Assembly: GCA_022729835.1 (NCBI GenBank)
Contig: DZBC01000072.1
Coordinates: 1-9,384 of the forward strand
Length of the DNA: 9,384 nucleotides
Origin: Sulfuricurvum sp.
GTDB lineage: Bacteria; Campylobacterota; Campylobacteria; Campylobacterales; Sulfurimonadaceae
Direction of reading: 5' to 3'
The notes under the pieces are model-generated. The model made no database searches, was not told the DNA's origin, and saw only the letters and a program-made list of their open reading frames with translations. The translations under genes and the position numbers were made by a program. This document shows positions 5,773 through 9,384 of the stretch, in pieces. Each line of letters begins with the position of its first letter. Within the stretch, counting starts at the first letter, position 1.

Positions 5773-6982
5773 TATAGAGCTTCTCATAGAGATTGAGTAG
5801 TTCGATCTGGCGATCGAACCCATACGCGGCGATGTTGAGCGTCTCGATCTGCAGAGAGTTTTGCATGTTTTGCAGATCATACTCCGTTTTGTAACCGCTC
5901 TCATAGAGGATGCGCGTATCGTGTACGAGCGTCTCATAGAGCGCTCGGTTCTCTTGCGAGAGGGCAATGCGGCGCTCGAAGTTGGAGAGGTTTTGTTTCA
6001 CCTGCTCATAGAGTGCGCTCTGCGCGCGCGCGGCATCTTCAAGCGAGACTTTGGACTGCAGATAGGTCAGCCGCGCACTCTCGACGTCGCGCAGGCTGTT
6101 AAAATCAAGCGCCATCGTCGCTTTGGCGCCATAACTCCAGTAGTGGGTCTCGCCCGAAAAGCCCGCAGCGGTGTTACCAAGCTGAAACTTCTCGCTGCGC
6201 TCCCACTTATACGCACCCGTAAGGCTGATGGTGGGAAAATACTTCGCCATCGTCACCTGCTTTTGATAGTAGTCGCGCTCGATGCTTTGCGCTGTGAGCA
6301 TCAGATCGACGTTGCGCGTCATAAAATCATCCGCCTCAACCCACTCCAGATGCGGCAAATTTAGCTGCGTATAGTCGGCGTCGCTGATGCTTTTGAACTG
6401 GCTGATCAGCCGCTCTTGGCCGCTTTGTAGATCATAAAGCGTCCCCACTGCGCTGTTTTTCTCGATAATGGCGCTGTCTAAAAAGCCCGAATCGAGCTGT
6501 CCGCCCATGTACTGCTCGCGCTTTTGCTCCAGGTTGATGCGGGCGTTGTCGATGAGCAACTTCTGGCGCTCGATCTGCACCGCACCTTTTTTGATCTGCA
6601 TCAACAGCCGCAGTGCCTGAGCGATCAAGATGCGCTCTTGCTGCGCGATGGTGAGATTTTGGGTATCGAGTGAGGCGTTGGCGTATTTGATCCCAAAATA
6701 GATACCGCCGAATTTGAAAATCGGCTGATCGATGCTCACGCCCGCGCTCATGCTGATCTGCTCGTTGTCGTAGGGCGTACTCTTGTTGTAACTGTAGTTA
6801 AGATTCAGAGGCGAAAGCCACGAATCTCGTAGCATCAAACCCTGCTCCTTTGCTTGTTTGCGTTGGAGTGAAAATTGGCGCTGTTTGAGGCCGGAGAGAT
6901 AGTCGCTTAGCGGCACCTCTTCGTTACATGTAAGGCTGCTAGAGAGTAGCAACAGCGCGCTCAAGGCGCTTAAAACCCTCAT
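5762..6982 (-). CDS. TolC-family outer membrane protein
   Basis: TolC-family proteins form trimeric outer-membrane channels with long periplasmic coiled-coil barrels, used by efflux pumps and type I secretion. The 406-residue product begins with a signal sequence (residues about 1-17, RVLSALSALLLLSSS). Two related halves follow, each with long helices rich in Gln, Glu, Leu and Arg and a beta segment: residues about 58-83 around LNLNYSYNK and SAGVSIDQPIFKFGG, and about 250-293 around FPTISLTGAYKW and YWSYGAKATMALDFNSL. Length is normal. ATG at 6982 has an AAGGAG at 6994-6989, six bases away, inside argD; the two genes overlap by 44 bases. No inner-membrane pump or membrane-fusion protein is adjacent, so the transport substrate cannot be told. 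An iterated palindrome places Leu-Thr-Cys at the end of the signal peptide; the surrounding residues do not make a good lipobox. Confidence 0.9.
   Translation of the reverse strand: MRVLSALSALLLLSSSLTCNEEVPLSDYLSGLKQRQFSLQRKQAKEQGLMLRDSWLSPLNLNYSYNKSTPYDNEQISMSAGVSIDQPIFKFGGIYFGIKYANASLDTQNLTIAQQERILIAQALRLLMQIKKGAVQIERQKLLIDNARINLEQKREQYMGGQLDSGFLDSAIIEKNSAVGTLYDLQSGQERLISQFKSISDADYTQLNLPHLEWVEADDFMTRNVDLMLTAQSIERDYYQKQVTMAKYFPTISLTGAYKWERSEKFQLGNTAAGFSGETHYWSYGAKATMALDFNSLRDVESARLTYLQSKVSLEDAARAQSALYEQVKQNLSNFERRIALSQENRALYETLVHDTRILYESGYKTEYDLQNMQNSLQIETLNIAAYGFDRQIELLNLYEKLYSDL
6924..6933. repeat. Iterated palindrome TTACATGTAA, copy 8
   Basis: Perfect copy in the signal-peptide cleavage region of the TolC-family gene, read Leu-Thr-Cys-Asn. 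It is beyond the 3' end of argD (stop at 6939-6941). Confidence 0.9.
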
Positions 6983-8114
6983 CGATCTCTCCTTTGGTGA
7001 TGGTCAGCGGCGGCAAAAAGCGCAGGGTATTGCGGCCTGAACGTAGCACCAAAACCCCCTCGCCGCGTGCTTGCGCTATGATCTTGGCCAGAGTATCGGC
7101 ATCCTTGACGCGTAGTCCCCGCATGAGTCCAAAGCCCACATGCTCCCCAAACAGCCCACGGTGCGCCGCAAAAAAACGCTCCAACGTCGCTTCGAAGTAG
7201 AGCAGCGTTTCATCCAGCAAACCCTTCTCTTTGTAGGCACCCAGCGTCTGCATCACCGTCTTGGCCGCTGTGGCAGAGAGGTAATTGCCGCCAAAAGTGG
7301 AGCCGTGATCACCCGCTTTAAAGATCTCCTTGCGCGACGTCATCACCACGCCGATGGGCACACCGCCGCCTAGACCCTTGGCCAGCGTGATGATATCAGG
7401 TGCAATGTCGTAGAGGTTGGAGGCGAGAAATTCGCCTGTGCGGTAGACACCCGTTTGCACCTCATCTACGATCAGCAAAAGATCGCGCGCTTTGAGCATG
7501 GCGGCGAGTGCTTGCACCTTGACGCGATCCAGCGGCTGCACCCCGCCCTCGCCTTGAATGAGCTCGATCATTACCGCCACCGTCTCATCATCAATCAACG
7601 CTTCGATAGCGTCAATATCTTCAGCATATACAAAGCCCTCAGGCCACGGCCCAAACGAGTGGTGCATGGAGCTTTGCCCCGTCGCTTTGACAGTGGTGAT
7701 GGTACGGCCATGAAAGGAGTGATCGAGCGTGATGATTTTGTAACGCTTCTTCTCGCCCTGCTCGCCGTATTTACGCGCCAGTTTGATCGCCCCTTCGTTG
7801 GCCTCCGCACCGCTGTTGCCAAAAAAGCAGGCCATATCGTAGCCGCTTGCTTTGACGATCAGCTCCGCCGCTTCGGCCTGAGGCGCGATCAAAAAAAGAT
7901 TCGAGATGTGGGTGATGCGCCCTAGCTGCGCACAAAGCGCTTCACTCAGCGCGTTTTTGCCGTGCCCCATGCTCACCACGCCGATGCCCGACGTGAAATC
8001 GATATAATCCTTACCCGTATCGTCAAAGAGCGTGGCGTTCTCGCCCGATACAAAACTCACCTCCGCTCTGGCGTAAGTGGGCAACACAAATGCGTCAAAC
8101 TGGCTTTTTAGCAT
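6939..8114 (-). CDS. argD: Acetylornithine aminotransferase ArgD
   Basis: ArgD is a class III pyridoxal-phosphate aminotransferase that makes N-acetylornithine from N-acetylglutamate semialdehyde in arginine synthesis; homologues can also act in lysine synthesis. The 391-residue product has the family landmarks: DFTSGIGVVSMGH, FFGNSGAEANEGAIKLARKY for phosphate binding (residues about 97-116), FHGRTITTVKATGQ, the IQGEGGV loop, VDEVQTG with the cofactor-binding Asp217, TLAKGLGGGVPIG with the Schiff-base Lys246, and HGSTFGGN. Size and motif set favour ArgD over other class III enzymes. ATG at 8114 has AAAGG about ten bases upstream, partly formed by an iterated palindrome. The start overlaps the molybdopterin gene by seven bases, and the 3' end overlaps tolC by 44 bases. 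It contains no palindrome copy itself. Confidence 0.95.
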   Translation of the reverse strand: MLKSQFDAFVLPTYARAEVSFVSGENATLFDDTGKDYIDFTSGIGVVSMGHGKNALSEALCAQLGRITHISNLFLIAPQAEAAELIVKASGYDMACFFGNSGAEANEGAIKLARKYGEQGEKKRYKIITLDHSFHGRTITTVKATGQSSMHHSFGPWPEGFVYAEDIDAIEALIDDETVAVMIELIQGEGGVQPLDRVKVQALAAMLKARDLLLIVDEVQTGVYRTGEFLASNLYDIAPDIITLAKGLGGGVPIGVVMTSRKEIFKAGDHGSTFGGNYLSATAAKTVMQTLGAYKEKGLLDETLLYFEATLERFFAAHRGLFGEHVGFGLMRGLRVKDADTLAKIIAQARGEGVLVLRSGRNTLRFLPPLTITKGEIDEGFKRLERAVATL

Positions 8115-9384
8115 GCTTCAACCTTTACATGTAACTCTTGGTAGGCGGCGCACTGCCCCTCATAGCTGAGCTGTGACGTCGTCAGACGATTCACTCCCGG
8201 CGTGCCGCTGTAAATCAAAACGCAATCATGCCGTAAATTTGCATCGTGCGCGACATCGAGTTCGACACTTCCCCGCTCACTCGAAATGCGCACCCTTTGT
8301 CCCGGCAAAAAGCCGTGCGCGGGGTTCAGATAGACGCGATGCTCGCGCGAAAACTGCGAATTGAGACTGCGCGGGCTCTTACATGTAATCAAACAGAGCC
8401 CCTCATCATCTTGCGCATCCGATTCGTACTCCTCCAAAAAGACAAAGCAACCATCATCGGTATCAAAGCCCTGCGTGTAGGGGATGGCAGGACGCGCCTC
8501 AACCAAAGGGCGCTGCGCTTCAAAAAACTCCAGATACTCCGCCTCACTTTTCAGCGCTACGCCAAAGCGCTCACACAGCCGCGCAAAGAGCGCATACTCG
8601 CTGATGCCCTGCGTCGCGGCGCGTTGCGCGTGCATTCGTAACAGCGCGTTGTGGCCGTAACTTGAGCGAATATCCTCTTTTTCCAAAAAGCTCTGCGCGG
8701 GAATCACCAGATCGGCGCGTGCGCTGCTCTCGTTCTCATAGAGTCCGAAATAGATCACATGGCCTACGCTGCGCATCAGATGCTCCACGCGGTTGGTGTC
8801 GGGAAGCTGAGAGAGCGGATTGGAGCCTTGGATAAAAAGCAGATCGAAGTCGGTAAAGTCGATGTTGCCGATGCTCACCCGCTTGGCCCGACTCTCAAAA
8901 GGCGAAGTAAGCCCCAGCATGGAGTCGCCTAGATAATTCACCCCGCACCCCTCTTTGCCAAAATAGCCCATCAGCGCCGCAAAGCTGTCGATGGCGCGCA
9001 AGACCTCCGCGCCGCTGCGGTACTTCTGCACCCCCGTGCCCACCAGAATCATCGTCTTTTTGCCGCGAATCAGCTCCAAAATCGCGCCGATCTGCCCTAA
9101 GCTCACGTCGATCTTCTCAAGCGTCGATTTGATCCGTATGGTCTGGGTCAGCTCATAAAACTCCTGCACCTCATCGGAGCGCTCCTCCATCAGACGCTGA
9201 TCTTGCAGCCCCTCGATGATGGCAAATCGGGCAAGCAGCAGTGCTAGGTAGAGATCGCCGCGCGGTTTTATGGCTACATGTAAGGCCGCGCTCTTGGCAA
9301 GCTGTGTGCGTACAGGATCGATAACGATCACCGTTTTGCCTTTGAGCAGCGGCAGATAGTGGCTCTCGGTGACATGAAGATTGC
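8108..9384 (-). CDS. Molybdopterin oxidoreductase family protein, N-terminal part outside the window
   Basis: This is the C-terminal 424 residues of a DMSO-reductase-superfamily (MopB) enzyme. The frame is open to the window edge, so the iron-sulfur and first cofactor-binding regions lie outside. The GTG at 9331 is internal. Visible are KTVIVIDPVRTQLAK and IKPRGDLYLALLLARF (the cofactor-domain pattern of DP-R-T and P-D-AL), ILVGTGVQKYRSG, GCGVNYLGDS, FIQGSNPLSQLPDTNR, LVIPAQSFLEKEDIRSSYG, and a C-terminal molybdopterin dinucleotide-binding beta domain (VYLNPAHGFLPGQRVRISS, PGVNRLT). The reaction cannot be told from this part; formate dehydrogenase, nitrate reductase and NuoG-like subunits share this fold. 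TAA at 8108-8110 lies inside the start of argD, so expression is probably shared. Three iterated palindromes occur here. Confidence 0.85.
   Translation of the reverse strand, partial: NLHVTESHYLPLLKGKTVIVIDPVRTQLAKSAALHVAIKPRGDLYLALLLARFAIIEGLQDQRLMEERSDEVQEFYELTQTIRIKSTLEKIDVSLGQIGAILELIRGKKTMILVGTGVQKYRSGAEVLRAIDSFAALMGYFGKEGCGVNYLGDSMLGLTSPFESRAKRVSIGNIDFTDFDLLFIQGSNPLSQLPDTNRVEHLMRSVGHVIYFGLYENESSARADLVIPAQSFLEKEDIRSSYGHNALLRMHAQRAATQGISEYALFARLCERFGVALKSEAEYLEFFEAQRPLVEARPAIPYTQGFDTDDGCFVFLEEYESDAQDDEGLCLITCKSPRSLNSQFSREHRVYLNPAHGFLPGQRVRISSERGSVELDVAHDANLRHDCVLIYSGTPGVNRLTTSQLSYEGQCAAYQELHVKVEAC
8125..8134. repeat. Iterated palindrome TTACATGTAA, copy 9
   Basis: Perfect copy near the 3' end of the molybdopterin gene, read Leu-His-Val (eighth to sixth residues from the C terminus). 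On the minus strand it runs directly into the AAAGG ribosome binding site of argD. Confidence 0.9.
8379..8388. repeat. Iterated palindrome TTACATGTAA, copy 10
   Basis: Perfect copy in the molybdopterin gene, read Ile-Thr-Cys-Lys just before the C-terminal cofactor-binding domain. Confidence 0.9.
9274..9283. repeat. Iterated palindrome, one mismatch (CTACATGTAA), copy 11
   Basis: Near-perfect copy in the molybdopterin gene, read Leu-His-Val-Ala. The single mismatch is the first base of the GCC alanine codon. Confidence 0.8.

Noticed and set aside
5788..5967. N-terminal extension of the methyltransferase frame by about 60 residues
   Set aside because: It is Arg- and Ser-rich, unlike the family, and lies wholly over the tolC coding sequence; the family N terminus begins at FSDYM.
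7455..7925. Plus-strand 156-residue open frame opposite argD
   Set aside because: No start context or protein features; it mirrors the conserved argD coding strand.
9329..9331. GTG as start of the molybdopterin gene
   Set aside because: The frame continues upstream with family-like residues (LPLLKGKTVIVIDP) to the window edge, so the gene is partial rather than starting here.

Overview
The window looks like chromosomal DNA of a campylobacterotal (epsilonproteobacterial) chemolithotroph or a close relative. The pointers are the translationally coupled fliL-acpS pair, a MidA-type methyltransferase of the form that starts FSDYM and carries EIGAHHGYL, and the general protein style. Base composition is higher in G+C than in Campylobacter or Helicobacter (by eye about 50% or a little above). 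This assignment is inferred from gene content and remembered family features, not from a search.

Layout. (1) Bases 1-1292, plus strand: the C-terminal two thirds of the DNA-repair ATPase RadA, then a small unknown 90-residue protein with its own probable promoter. (2) Bases 1289-3009, minus strand: an MlaE/YrbE-type lipid-transport permease followed by a translationally coupled, mostly helical protein of unknown function. (3) Bases 3129-4036, plus strand: flagellar FliL coupled to holo-ACP synthase AcpS. (4) Bases 4038-9384, minus strand: a very tight six-gene run in which every gene overlaps the next. In transcription order it encodes a molybdopterin oxidoreductase (cut by the window end), acetylornithine aminotransferase ArgD, a TolC-family outer-membrane protein, a MidA/NDUFAF7-type methyltransferase, a secreted ankyrin-repeat protein and the sulfur carrier ThiS. 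No gene-free stretch exceeds about 120 bases. I saw no RNA genes, CRISPR arrays, insertion sequences or convincing intrinsic terminators.

The main signal that gene calling does not explain is a 10-base palindrome, TTACATGTAA. It occurs 8 times perfectly and 3 more times with one end base changed, about once per 850 bases, where far less than one copy is expected by chance. Ten of the eleven copies lie inside coding sequence, in unrelated genes. They use only the two reading phases that avoid an in-frame stop (Leu-His-Val, or X-Thr-Cys). Four copies fall in the methyltransferase gene, one in the TolC signal-peptide region, one next to the argD ribosome binding site, and one in the promoter region of the 90-residue gene. 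It behaves like a highly iterated palindrome (compare HIP1 of cyanobacteria), an uptake-type sequence or a genome-wide protein-binding site. Its purpose is unknown to me.
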